From Gallionellaceae bacterium (GTDB taxonomy: Bacteria > Pseudomonadota > Gammaproteobacteria > Burkholderiales > Gallionellaceae), in NCBI GenBank assembly GCA_003445795.1, contig DMCN01000079.1:144-6754 (forward strand): 6,611 nucleotides of DNA. The letters run 5' to 3'. Below the pieces are notes generated by a model, which did no database searches, was not told the origin of the DNA, and worked only from the letters and a program-made list of their open reading frames with translations. Position numbers and translations under genes: made by a program. Below, piece by piece: positions 1-5,238 of this stretch (positions are counted from its first letter, which is position 1; each line of letters starts with the position of its first letter).

Positions 1-272
1 TCCGCAGCCGGATAGATGCCTGCATTGTTGATGAGCAGGTCTATCGACTCATTGGTAAGTGCGCGCGCCAGTTGCCCGATCTGCACATGGCTGGTGACGT
101 CGAGGGCTTGAACCTGTATCAGGTCGGGATACTGTGCCGCCAGTCTGTTGAGCGCATCGGCCCTGCCGGGATCGCGGCAACAGGCCAGCACGCGCCAGCC
201 AGCGGCGGCATATTGCCTGCAGAATTCCAGACCGATGCCGCGGTTGGCGCCGGTGATGAGTAGTGTGTTCAT
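1..272 (-). CDS. SDR-family oxidoreductase (C-factor-like), N-terminal part, cut by window edge
   Basis: This is the N-terminal 90 residues of a classical short-chain dehydrogenase/reductase, a cytosolic NAD(P)-dependent oxidoreductase. Its gene continues past position 1. The Rossmann glycine motif TGANRGIG lies at residues 7-14, LDVT at about 57-60 (the Asp that usually contacts adenine) and NNAG at 82-85. The catalytic Ser/Tyr-x-x-x-Lys would lie outside the window. The pattern TGANRGIGLEF followed by a short CCRDP segment resembles the C-factor (CsgA-like) SDR group. That subgroup and any substrate are inference. The ATG at 272 is supported by GGAG (280-283) seven bases upstream. The gene has its own promoter in the 80-bp gap after the cyclase gene, so it need not be co-transcribed with it. 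Confidence 0.9.
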   Translation of the reverse strand, partial: MNTLLITGANRGIGLEFCRQYAAAGWRVLACCRDPGRADALNRLAAQYPDLIQVQALDVTSHVQIGQLARALTNESIDLLINNAGIYPAA

Positions 273-302
273 GGTTGGTCTCCAGGCTTCATTCGCGAGT
301 TA

Positions 303-331
303 ACAATACAAAATAGACCTTCGCTTGCCAA
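303..331 (-). promoter_or_regulatory. Sigma-70-type promoter of the SDR gene
   Basis: On the minus strand, TTGGCA (326-331; 5 of 6 to the -35 consensus) is followed after exactly 17 bases by TATTGT (303-308; 4 of 6 to the -10 consensus). Transcription would start near 296, giving a leader of about 24 bases that contains the GGAG ribosome site. The promoter sits just past the stop codon of the diguanylate cyclase gene. It is a prediction from sequence only. Confidence 0.5.
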
Positions 332-352
332 GTTGTCGAAAGCGCATTTCGA

Positions 353-1501
353 TCACACCGAACCGAAGCCCAGCATTTTGATGAGGCTGCGCTTCGCCAC
401 GACCATTGGGGGTCGAGTCTGCTCGCTGACGACTTTGTTACGCCCAGTCTCCTTGGCCAGGTATAAGGCTTCATCGGCCGTGACAAGCAGCTTGTGGGCG
501 ATGTCCAGGTCCGAACCTTCGGGTTCTGCGGCAGCCTGGGAAACGCCGATCGAGATGGTGACCCGCAGTTCGTTGCGCCCGTCGATGCGGAAGGGATGGG
601 CGGCAATGGTGCAGCGGATGCGCTCGGCGATCTCGCAGGCATGGTGCTGCCCGGTCTGCGGCAACAGCACGACGAACTCTTCTCCGCCATAACGCGCCAG
701 CACGTCGTTGCTGCGCAATTCCGATTTGATCAGGCTTGCCACCGTGCGCAACACTTCGTCACCCATGATGTGGCCGTAGGTGTCGTTGATGCGCTTGAAT
801 TTGTCGATGTCGAGGAACATGGCACACAGCGGAGTACGGTAGCGCCGCACGTTCGCGATCTCCTCCTGGCAGCGGGTCTCGAGATAGCGCCGGTTGAAGA
901 TGCCGGTGAGCGGATCGGTCAGGCCGATCAGGTTGAGGCGCTCATGGTTGAGCGCGTTTTCCAGACAGATCGAGAATATATTGGCGAGCCGCTCGACAAA
1001 GTCGGTGCTGCTGTCGGCAGAGAATCTATCGACGGTGCTGCTGGCCATGTTGAGGCTACCAACCTGTTCGCCCTGGCGCATCAGCGGCAGCAGCAGCATC
1101 GAACGGCAGGCAACGGGCCAGGGATCAAAAATGGCGCGTCCCATTTCGGCGTCGAAGAGGCCAAGATAGGGGGCAGGCTCGGCATCATGCAGCGGCAGCT
1201 TTTCCAGCAGCACCAGACCGGGGATTTCGGCACAGTCCGGTTGCGCTCTTTCCAGAATGCGCCTGATCTCGTATTCGGGATCGCATAGCACCAAGGTGAC
1301 CACGTCGGTCTCGCAGGCCGTCTTGTAGTCTTCGAGTACCAAACGGATGAGATCGGGCAAAGTGCGCGTGGCGATCAGTTGTTTTTCAAACTGATCCAGC
1401 CGGCGCCACTTCTTTTCGTTCAGACGGGCCGCATCCATCAGCGCTTGAAGCTGGTCGCGAAGTTGCTGCAACTCGGATTGCGGTTGGTTGTTCATTCCCA
1501 T
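353..1501 (-). CDS. Diguanylate cyclase: GAF/DUF484-like sensor domain plus GGDEF domain
   Basis: This soluble 382-residue protein should make cyclic di-GMP from two GTP. Residues 1-40 are polar and helical. Residues about 41-185 look like a GAF/DUF484-type sensing domain (SLNMASSTVDRF, then DFVERLANIFSICLENAL). Residues about 192-360 are the GGDEF domain, opening with DPLTGIFNRR (196-205). All key cyclase residues are present: metal-binding D231, substrate-contacting N239 and D248, and signature GGEEF at 272-276. R263-S-N-D266 lies five residues before GGEEF and is an intact RxxD inhibitory site, so product feedback is expected. No transmembrane segment is seen, so the signal is probably intracellular. 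The start is ATG at 1501, or ATG two codons later at 1495; neither has a good Shine-Dalgarno site. The preceding gene encodes a receiver-only regulator 204 bp away, which may act with it (inference). Confidence 0.93.
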   Translation of the reverse strand: MGMNNQPQSELQQLRDQLQALMDAARLNEKKWRRLDQFEKQLIATRTLPDLIRLVLEDYKTACETDVVTLVLCDPEYEIRRILERAQPDCAEIPGLVLLEKLPLHDAEPAPYLGLFDAEMGRAIFDPWPVACRSMLLLPLMRQGEQVGSLNMASSTVDRFSADSSTDFVERLANIFSICLENALNHERLNLIGLTDPLTGIFNRRYLETRCQEEIANVRRYRTPLCAMFLDIDKFKRINDTYGHIMGDEVLRTVASLIKSELRSNDVLARYGGEEFVVLLPQTGQHHACEIAERIRCTIAAHPFRIDGRNELRVTISIGVSQAAAEPEGSDLDIAHKLLVTADEALYLAKETGRNKVVSEQTRPPMVVAKRSLIKMLGFGSV

Positions 1502-1518
1502 CGATGCGATATTGGCGA

Positions 1519-1547
1519 TGCATTCGAATTCGGGGCGTTGGTGTCAA
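1519..1547 (-). promoter_or_regulatory. Weak promoter candidate upstream of the diguanylate cyclase gene
   Basis: A perfect minus-strand TTGACA (1542-1547) is followed after 17 bases by AATGCA (1519-1524), a poor -10 match. If used, transcription would start within about 10 bases of the cyclase start codon and leave almost no leader. It could also be a chance hexamer. The 204-bp gap it sits in (1502-1705) holds no convincing gene; its other notable content is the repeat at 1597-1609. Confidence 0.25.
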
Positions 1548-1596
1548 ATAATTACCCGACCAAACCCCGTCTCACACGACTTGCCGCTCCGAAGCC

Positions 1597-1609
1597 TAGC
1601 AGCAATGCC
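1597..1609 (-). repeat. Degenerate copy A of the intergenic TTGCTGCTA motif
   Basis: The minus strand reads GGCATTGCTGCTA here, identical over 13 bases to copy C (4990-5002). It then diverges from copies B and C (AGGCTTCGG against AATCTCCGC). The TTGCTGCTA core begins 104 bases upstream of the cyclase start codon; copy B begins 107 bases upstream of the nuclease start. A 13-base match alone could be chance. Shared orientation and placement are what make it notable. Confidence 0.5.
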
Positions 1610-1705
1610 TCTGCCGTGCTACCTCACAAAATAGATTCTTGCATTCTTCGAGCTCACACTTGAGCGCAGATGCCCCCGCCCGGCTCCGGTTGGTTTTCGT
1701 TGACG

Positions 1706-2203
1706 TTACCGGGACGGACTCTGGATGCTCTGGATGAACTCGCGGATGTGTTCGAGTTCCATCGATTGCTGCTTCACATCCTTGTGCAGCAGGGAGTTCT
1801 CGTACAGCAGGAAGTCCTGCATGAACTTGATCTTGAGATGGGTCTTCACGCGCGCCGCGACGATGGGCGGGCTGATCGGTTTGTGGATGAAATCTGCGGC
1901 GCCCAGGGCGAAGCCACGTTCCTCGTCCTCCACGGCATTCTTGGCCGTGATGAAGATCACCGGGATGTGGGTTGTGGCGGGATTGTCTTTCAGACGGCGG
2001 CATACTTCGAAGCCGTCCATGCCGGGCATCATGACGTCCAGCAGAATCAGGTCGGGAGGCGCCTTGAACGCCGAGTCCAATGCCTCTTGCCCGTTGCGGG
2101 CAGCGTTGATCGTGTAATCCTTATCCAGCATCTTGGTCAGTAGCAACAGGTTGACTGGTGTGTCATCAACCAGCAGCAATACGGGGCGTTCTACAGATTC
2201 CAC
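1706..2203 (-). CDS. Single-domain response regulator (CheY-like receiver with helical tail)
   Basis: With the start chosen here it is a 165-residue cytosolic phospho-acceptor protein. The receiver fold covers about residues 5-125: acidic pair D13-D14, phospho-acceptor D56 in LILLDVMMPGMDG, switch T86 in FITAK and K108 in the HKP motif. All catalytic positions are intact. After the receiver comes IVAARVKTHLKIKFMQDFL and a polar helix to the end. That linker type usually leads into a GGDEF or HD-GYP output domain, but here the protein stops with no output domain. The reading frame extends upstream to a GTG at 2239, but that start has no ribosome site. The GTG at 2203 has GGGAG (2211-2215) seven bases upstream and starts just before the receiver, so it is preferred. 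The kinase partner is not in the window. The downstream diguanylate cyclase is a plausible target (inference). Confidence 0.9.
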   Translation of the reverse strand: MESVERPVLLLVDDTPVNLLLLTKMLDKDYTINAARNGQEALDSAFKAPPDLILLDVMMPGMDGFEVCRRLKDNPATTHIPVIFITAKNAVEDEERGFALGAADFIHKPISPPIVAARVKTHLKIKFMQDFLLYENSLLHKDVKQQSMELEHIREFIQSIQSPSR

Positions 2204-2210
2204 GGCGCTT

Positions 2211-2215
2211 CTCCC
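2211..2215 (-). promoter_or_regulatory. Ribosome binding site fixing the response regulator start
   Basis: GGGAG on the minus strand lies seven bases before the GTG at 2203. The longer possible start at 2239 has no such site, so translation is assigned to 2203, which shortens the protein by 12 residues. Confidence 0.75.
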
Positions 2216-2237
2216 TGTCAGTTCGAACTGTGTGTCC

Positions 2238-2246
2238 ACTTTAGCA
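2238..2246 (-). promoter_or_regulatory. Possible extended -10 promoter for the response regulator
   Basis: The minus strand carries TGC-TAAAGT, an extended -10 form with 4 of 6 matches in the hexamer, inside the AT-rich gap after higA. No good -35 is seen at 17 bases. The implied start near 2231 gives a leader of about 28 bases to the GTG at 2203, and it lies downstream of the longer GTG at 2239, consistent with the short start. Confidence 0.3.
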
Positions 2247-2279
2247 ATTAATTCAATGGGGCTTGGCTCGAAATGCTTT

Positions 2280-2570
2280 CTACGCCGCGATCGGCATCAT
2301 CTGTTCCAGTTGGTCCTTGATCATGCTGCGTGCCTCGCGCAGTTCGTATTCGTCCTGCAATCCCATCCAGAATTGCACCGAGGTTCCAAACACTTTGGCA
2401 AGCCGCAATGCGGTGTCTGCCGTGATGCCGCGCTTGCCCAGTACGATTTCGTTGATGCGACGCGGCGGCACGCCGATGGAGTTGGCGAGTCTGGTTTGGC
2501 TGATCTCCATCGGGAGCAAAAACTCTTCGAGGAGAATTTCGCCGGGGTGAATGTTCTTTAATTTATCCAT
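2280..2570 (-). CDS. higA: HigA-family antitoxin (XRE helix-turn-helix)
   Basis: A 96-residue DNA-binding antitoxin that should neutralise the upstream toxin and repress the operon. The N-terminus MDKLKNIHPGEILLEEFL is the typical HigA opening. A lambda-repressor-type helix-turn-helix follows at about residues 22-62 (SQTRLANSIGVPPRRINEI, then GKRGITADTALRLAKVFG), then the FWMGLQDEYEL segment common in this family and a short helical tail. The frame is open upstream, but the ATG at 2570 is the right start: GGAG (2577-2580) sits six bases before it and matches the family N-terminus. Only 10 bases separate it from the toxin stop codon, so the two are one translationally linked operon in toxin-first order. 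Confidence 0.93.
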   Translation of the reverse strand: MDKLKNIHPGEILLEEFLLPMEISQTRLANSIGVPPRRINEIVLGKRGITADTALRLAKVFGTSVQFWMGLQDEYELREARSMIKDQLEQMMPIAA

Positions 2571-2576
2571 GACTAT

Positions 2577-2580
2577 CTCC
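2577..2580 (-). promoter_or_regulatory. higA ribosome binding site abutting the higB stop codon
   Basis: Minus-strand GGAG directly follows the higB TAA (2581-2583) and is six bases before the higA ATG. It decides the higA start and suggests the antitoxin is well translated from the shared message, in contrast to higB, which has no visible ribosome site. Confidence 0.75.
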
Positions 2581-2862
2581 TTAATGGTAGTCAACAATCT
2601 CGACCGCATCAGGGCCGTTCTTCGTCCACACAAAACAGATTCGCCACTGGTCGTTGATACGGATGCTGTGTTGCCCTTTGCGATCATCTTTCAGTGCTTC
2701 GAGCCGATTGGCTGGCGGCATCTTCAGATCAGTGAGGGTTTGCGCTTTGTCCAGCATGAAGAGTTTGCGCAGTGCGATCTGCTGGATGTCGCGTGGAAGC
2801 CTGCGCGACACTTCGCCGCGCCATATCTTCTCAGTCTCCTTGGATGCGAATCCGATGAACAT
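2581..2862 (-). CDS. higB: HigB-family toxin (RelE superfamily mRNA interferase)
   Basis: A 93-residue toxin that matches the HigB/GraT group throughout: SKETEKIWRG at 7-16, SRRLP at 19-23, LRKLFML at 31-37, PPANRLEAL at 49-57, GQHSIRIN at 63-70, QWRICFVW at 72-79 and the terminal VEIVDYH. Family members cut ribosome-bound mRNA using basic and aromatic residues near the C-terminal half. R68, R74 and H93 are present, although exact catalytic roles in this subgroup are inferred. Length is normal and the gene looks intact. The start is ATG at 2862, with an in-frame TGA two codons before it, so no longer form is possible. No Shine-Dalgarno site precedes it. A palindromic operator overlaps the promoter just upstream. 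Confidence 0.93.
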   Translation of the reverse strand: MFIGFASKETEKIWRGEVSRRLPRDIQQIALRKLFMLDKAQTLTDLKMPPANRLEALKDDRKGQHSIRINDQWRICFVWTKNGPDAVEIVDYH

Positions 2863-2867
2863 GCATC

Positions 2868-2896
2868 AGCATAACGCATGTCGTTATGGGGTGCAA
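2868..2896 (-). promoter_or_regulatory. Predicted higBA promoter
   Basis: On the minus strand, TTGCAC (2891-2896) and TATGCT (2868-2873; 4 of 6) are exactly 17 bases apart. Predicted transcription start is about 2861, on the higB start codon itself (2862-2860), implying a leaderless or nearly leaderless toxin message. An alternative -10 is TATAAG farther upstream, in the TATATAAG run near 2907-2914; it lacks a good -35 but would give about a 30-base leader. Confidence 0.45.
2870..2888. promoter_or_regulatory. Perfect inverted repeat, likely HigA operator
   Basis: CATAACG (2870-2876), five spacer bases, then CGTTATG (2882-2888): a perfect 7+5+7 palindrome. It overlaps the predicted -10 element and spacer of the higBA promoter and lies 8 bases upstream of higB. 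HigA-type antitoxins are dimeric repressors of their own operons that bind such palindromes. Binding here is inferred from position and symmetry. Confidence 0.7.
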
Positions 2897-2929
2897 GTTG
2901 CGGACTTATATATGGGACTTAGCCCCGAA

Positions 2930-3481
2930 CTACTTGGTTTTGCGCCAGTCCCACGGCGGCACAGGCTCCGCCTCGCTCCAAAGCCCGCTCCGCCCCGCAC
3001 TCGCCTGCTCTTCTGCCCGCGCATAGATCTCGCGGTCTGCGAAGAGTTGTTCCTTCGCATACTTCTTGTAATGCCAGGCCATGCCGGCTTTGATCTGCTC
3101 CAAGTTGGCATCGACGCCGTTGACGAGGATCTTGCCGACGGTGCGGCCATACCTGTCCGTCTTGGAGTACTCGACGGTGACGGTCTTGCCGTAGACGAGA
3201 TCGGAAAGGTTGGCTTTGGAGCGGGCACCGAAGGCTTGCTTCTTTTCGGGGGCATCGATGCCCATCAGGCGTATCTTCCACTGGGTATTTGAGGCATCCA
3301 GTACTTTGACGGTGTCGCCATCGGTGACGCCGACGACGCGGCCTTGCAGGGTGTCTGCGCCGGACGGCGCGGCGAACAGGAGTGCGGCGAGCAGCGGTAT
3401 GAAGCGGACACGACACGCGAAATCATTTGATGCAGGCCAAGCCCTGCCCGCAGGGGCAGTCCCTATATTTCGATCTTCCAC
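2930..3481 (-). CDS. Secreted thermonuclease (SNase-like) family protein
   Basis: A 183-residue Ca2+-dependent DNA/RNA nuclease of the staphylococcal nuclease family, probably periplasmic or secreted. The hydrophobic segment FIPLLAALLFAAPSGA (about 27-42) is a Sec signal, with likely cleavage after A42. The nuclease fold follows. GVTDGDTV holds D56, IRLMGIDAPE holds R71, D76 and E79, and DRYGRTVG holds Y111 and R113. These correspond to D21, R35, D40, E43, Y85 and R87 of the Staphylococcus enzyme, so catalysis should be intact. The C-terminal GLW and PPWDWRK are typical of proteobacterial members. The start is GTG at 3481 with GGGGAG (3489-3494) seven bases upstream. This gives about 24 residues before the signal core, unusually long. 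The gene ends 68 bp before higB. Confidence 0.92.
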   Translation of the reverse strand: MEDRNIGTAPAGRAWPASNDFACRVRFIPLLAALLFAAPSGADTLQGRVVGVTDGDTVKVLDASNTQWKIRLMGIDAPEKKQAFGARSKANLSDLVYGKTVTVEYSKTDRYGRTVGKILVNGVDANLEQIKAGMAWHYKKYAKEQLFADREIYARAEEQASAGRSGLWSEAEPVPPWDWRKTK

Positions 3482-3571
3482 ACCTTATCTCCCCGGCGAA
3501 GCCAAGGTGTCGAGTTCGAAACATTTTTCTGCTCCCCCCGTACAACCCAGCTTGTTATGACAACTTATGGG

Positions 3572-3588
3572 GCGGAGATTAGCAGCAA
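3572..3588 (-). repeat. Copy B of the 17-bp intergenic repeat
   Basis: Minus-strand TTGCTGCTAATCTCCGC is identical over all 17 bases to 4982-4998. It lies in the 200-bp gap between the lipoprotein terminator and the nuclease gene, in the nuclease orientation, with its first base 107 bases upstream of the nuclease GTG. The rest of the gap (3482-3571) holds the nuclease leader and ribosome site; no gene is seen there. Confidence 0.75.
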
Positions 3589-3622
3589 AGGAGTGTGGAT
3601 GCTATTGGCCTGCGCAAATGAA

Positions 3623-3655
3623 AATAAGGCAGGTTCGTTTCGAACCTGCCTTATT
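3623..3655 (-). terminator. Intrinsic terminator of the lipoprotein operon
   Basis: A perfect 15-bp inverted repeat (AATAAGGCAGGTTCG and its complement) with a 3-base loop at 3638-3640. Read on the minus strand the stem runs into TTTTCATTT, a U-rich tail, while the plus strand shows none. It begins 26 bases after the stop codon of the upstream lipoprotein gene, so it ends that transcript and insulates the nuclease gene. Confidence 0.9.
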
Positions 3656-3681
3656 CAGCTGCTACAAATAAGTCTCTATGG

Positions 3682-4278
3682 TCAGTTGGCGGATGACTGC
3701 GACAAGGCTGCGATGAATGCCGAATCAGCCAAGGTCTTGTCGACCACTTCTCGCATGGTCTTTTCCAGAATGAGCCGCAGGTCTTCCACTGAGGCGAACA
3801 CACCACGAGCCGTACCGGAATCGTTTATGTTCTTGGCTGAATATTTTTGGGTAAGCCGTATCTTCCCGGTGCTTTGTTCAGCCACTGTGACTTCAATCAT
3901 GGCGGTCGCTTCTCTGTGTGCCATTTGTGTGCAATTGAGATCAAGGATGGTACCGGATATCTGCAGCGGTGCAGCCGCATCGATTGTCACACCCTTTGCC
4001 TTGAGCGCATCAATATAGGCAGTCTGTATGACGTTGGAAACAGGCTGTAATGATTCAAGCGTCTTGAGCGGGTTGCCGAAGCCGCCGCGCACCGCTCCAA
4101 GCCATGTAGGCGAATCATGCCGCTTGTCGGTGAAAACTCCGACAGAGACGGGCAAAACAGGAACTTCGTACTTGCCGGGCTTATCACCCGCCGACACCCC
4201 ATATTTCAATCCAACACTGGTTGTGCTACAGCCAGTAAGGATCGCGAGACAAAGTACAACTGCCAACCGTTTCAACAT
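3682..4278 (-). CDS. Lipoprotein, YajG-like by architecture
   Basis: A 198-residue lipoprotein. The signal peptide MLKRLAVVLCLAILTGC ends in the lipobox L14-T-G-C17, and serine follows at +2, favouring export to the outer membrane. The mature part has VSVGVFTDKRHDSPTWLG (about 44-61), a GGFGNPLKTLESLQPVS segment (about 65-81), VIQTAYIDALKAKG (83-96), then beta-strand-like stretches and a helical end. Overall order (D-x-R near the start, short helix ending in KG, KY-x-A strand, final helix) and length resemble E. coli YajG. I judge this from memory, so family membership is tentative and function unknown. The start is firm: AAGGAG (4284-4289) sits five bases before ATG. It is second in an operon with the lipoprotein gene 67 bp upstream and is followed by a strong terminator. 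Confidence 0.85.
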   Translation of the reverse strand: MLKRLAVVLCLAILTGCSTTSVGLKYGVSAGDKPGKYEVPVLPVSVGVFTDKRHDSPTWLGAVRGGFGNPLKTLESLQPVSNVIQTAYIDALKAKGVTIDAAAPLQISGTILDLNCTQMAHREATAMIEVTVAEQSTGKIRLTQKYSAKNINDSGTARGVFASVEDLRLILEKTMREVVDKTLADSAFIAALSQSSAN

Positions 4279-4345
4279 GTCATCTCCTTAAATAAGTTTT
4301 CACTTTTGCGGATAAGGGGGCACAAGGCCGAACACGACGCTCCTT

Positions 4346-4930
4346 TCAGTTACCTACCGACTTTGTTTTGTACACCAGGTAGTTTGCATTCGGGTCATCT
4401 CTCAAGCGCATGCCAAGCAAAAATACGAGATCTCCGGAGTGTCGATTGAAATAGCAAGTCGGCGACATTGAATAGATATAGGTCTTGCCGGGCTCGAATA
4501 TCACATCGTCCGGGGTGCCCATAAAGACGTTTCCGAAGTAGGTGGTTTGTATTGTCCAGCCAGGCATATCAGGGCTGATATCAGAACCTTTTGGAGGCAT
4601 AGCTGTGCTGTCTGCTCTGCCGCAAATGCCAGTAACCTTGATCTTGTGGGTACCGGGCTTGATTTTGAAGATCGTGTTCTCTCCGGGGGCGGAGCTGAGA
4701 ACCTTTGAATCGCCGATTTGTACGTTTCTGATCCATCTGTATTCCGGTGCCTTTTTCGGCACGATTTGCCCATCTTGAAGGTGCACGATATATACGACGG
4801 CCTCTGTGCTGCTGGCGACTACAGGCAGTGAGTATTTTTCATACGATTGCTGGTCATCTTTAGGAACCTGGACAAGCTTGGCGCTATTGCAGCCAGCGAG
4901 GAATAAAACAAGCAGCGCGATTCTCAGCAT
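4346..4930 (-). CDS. Lipoprotein of unknown function, DUF2846-like beta domain
   Basis: A 194-residue predicted lipoprotein with a short signal peptide and lipobox L11-A-G-C14; asparagine follows at +2. The mature part is strand-rich: AVVYIVHLQD (44-53), then FKIKPGTHKIKVTG (88-101) and FEPGKTYIYSMSP (145-157). The two 'PG-x-H/Y' strand pairs recall DUF2846-type proteins, in which a polymer-like beta sandwich carries PGKH and AGKTY motifs. This is a resemblance, not a confirmed hit. C103 and C159 could form a disulfide. The start is ATG at 4930, with AGGA (4937-4940) six bases upstream; the GTG immediately before it (4933) is spaced less well. It is probably the first gene of a two-lipoprotein operon. 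Copy C of the repeat lies 52 bp upstream. Confidence 0.82.
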   Translation of the reverse strand: MLRIALLVLFLAGCNSAKLVQVPKDDQQSYEKYSLPVVASSTEAVVYIVHLQDGQIVPKKAPEYRWIRNVQIGDSKVLSSAPGENTIFKIKPGTHKIKVTGICGRADSTAMPPKGSDISPDMPGWTIQTTYFGNVFMGTPDDVIFEPGKTYIYSMSPTCYFNRHSGDLVFLLGMRLRDDPNANYLVYKTKSVGN

Positions 4931-4981
4931 CACATTTCCTTTGGTAATTAGTAAAAAGCAGGTGGTAGTTCACATTGCCGT

Positions 4982-5002
4982 GCGGAGATTAGCAGCAATG
5001 CC
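4982..5002 (-). repeat. Copy C of the intergenic repeat
   Basis: The minus strand reads GGCATTGCTGCTAATCTCCGC. Its last 17 bases are identical to copy B (3572-3588) and its first 13 to copy A (1597-1609), so C links the other two. It lies 52 bp upstream of the lipoprotein start codon and in the same orientation. Confidence 0.75.
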
Positions 5003-5103
5003 CCTTCTCGCATATATACCAAAAGATATAGGCCTTCGCTTAGTCCTTATCATCATTTTTTGTCAGACTTGAAGCGCTTTTCTGCAACGCATTGATGCCA
5101 AAA

Positions 5104-5130
5104 GAAACGCCCTGTTGTACGGGGCGTTTC
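5104..5130 (-). terminator. Hairpin with minus-strand U-tail; terminator-like
   Basis: GAAACGCCC (5104-5112), nine loop bases, GGGCGTTTC (5122-5130): a perfect 9-bp stem. On the minus strand it is followed by TTTTGG; on the plus strand it is followed by GTCGG with no further T run. It therefore looks like a terminator for leftward transcription, yet no minus-strand gene lies to its right. It may block antisense transcription from the J-domain region, or end a small RNA. Confidence 0.6.
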
Positions 5131-5197
5131 GTCGGTGCCTCCAGCCGGGAAACGAACCGGGCCAGCTTCGGCTTCTGCCTTGGGGGATAACTGCACC

Positions 5198-5221
5198 TAA
5201 CCGGTTACAAGCGTGTAAAAT
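5198..5221 (+). promoter_or_regulatory. Predicted promoter of the J-domain operon with a palindrome in the spacer
   Basis: TAAAAT (5216-5221; 5 of 6 to -10) would start transcription near 5228, leaving a short leader that keeps the AGGAGG site. The -35 hexamer at 17 bases spacing (GCACCT) is poor. A perfect 10-bp palindrome TAACCGGTTA (5198-5207) begins at the -35 edge and fills part of the spacer. That is a position where an activator or repressor could act, though this is inference. Confidence 0.4.
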
Positions 5222-5232
5222 CGCGCGCCCGC

Positions 5233-5238
5233 AGGAGG
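5233..5238 (+). promoter_or_regulatory. Strong ribosome binding site selecting a TTG start
   Basis: AGGAGG, a full Shine-Dalgarno match, lies five bases before the TTG at 5244. It is the reason to reject the in-frame ATG far upstream at 5115 and start the J-domain protein at TTG. Confidence 0.8.

Noticed and set aside
308..317. ACAAAATAGA shared with 1626-1635
   Set aside because: A ten-base AT-rich match is expected by chance, and at the first site it is spacer and -10 sequence of the SDR promoter.
494..1288. 264-codon plus-strand open frame
   Set aside because: It lies antisense to the diguanylate cyclase gene, whose protein shows all GGDEF motifs. The plus frame encodes no recognisable protein and reflects GC-rich codon use.
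1652..1665. Hairpin GCTCA-CACT-TGAGC downstream of the response regulator gene
   Set aside because: Only 5 bp of stem and no T-tract on either strand, so it is not a convincing terminator.
1596..2003. Minus-strand open frame overlapping the response regulator and the gap after it
   Set aside because: It is out of frame with the clear receiver domain, is rich in Arg/His/Pro as frame shadows are, and has no ribosome site.
2902..2920. Direct repeat of GGACTT with 13-bp spacing near the higB promoter
   Set aside because: Six bases is too short to be meaningful, and it lies upstream of the -35; the palindrome next to it is the better operator candidate.
4566..4581. Perfect palindrome ATATCAG-GG-CTGATAT
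   Set aside because: It lies inside the lipoprotein coding region (ISPDMPG segment), far from any start, and is short; most likely chance.
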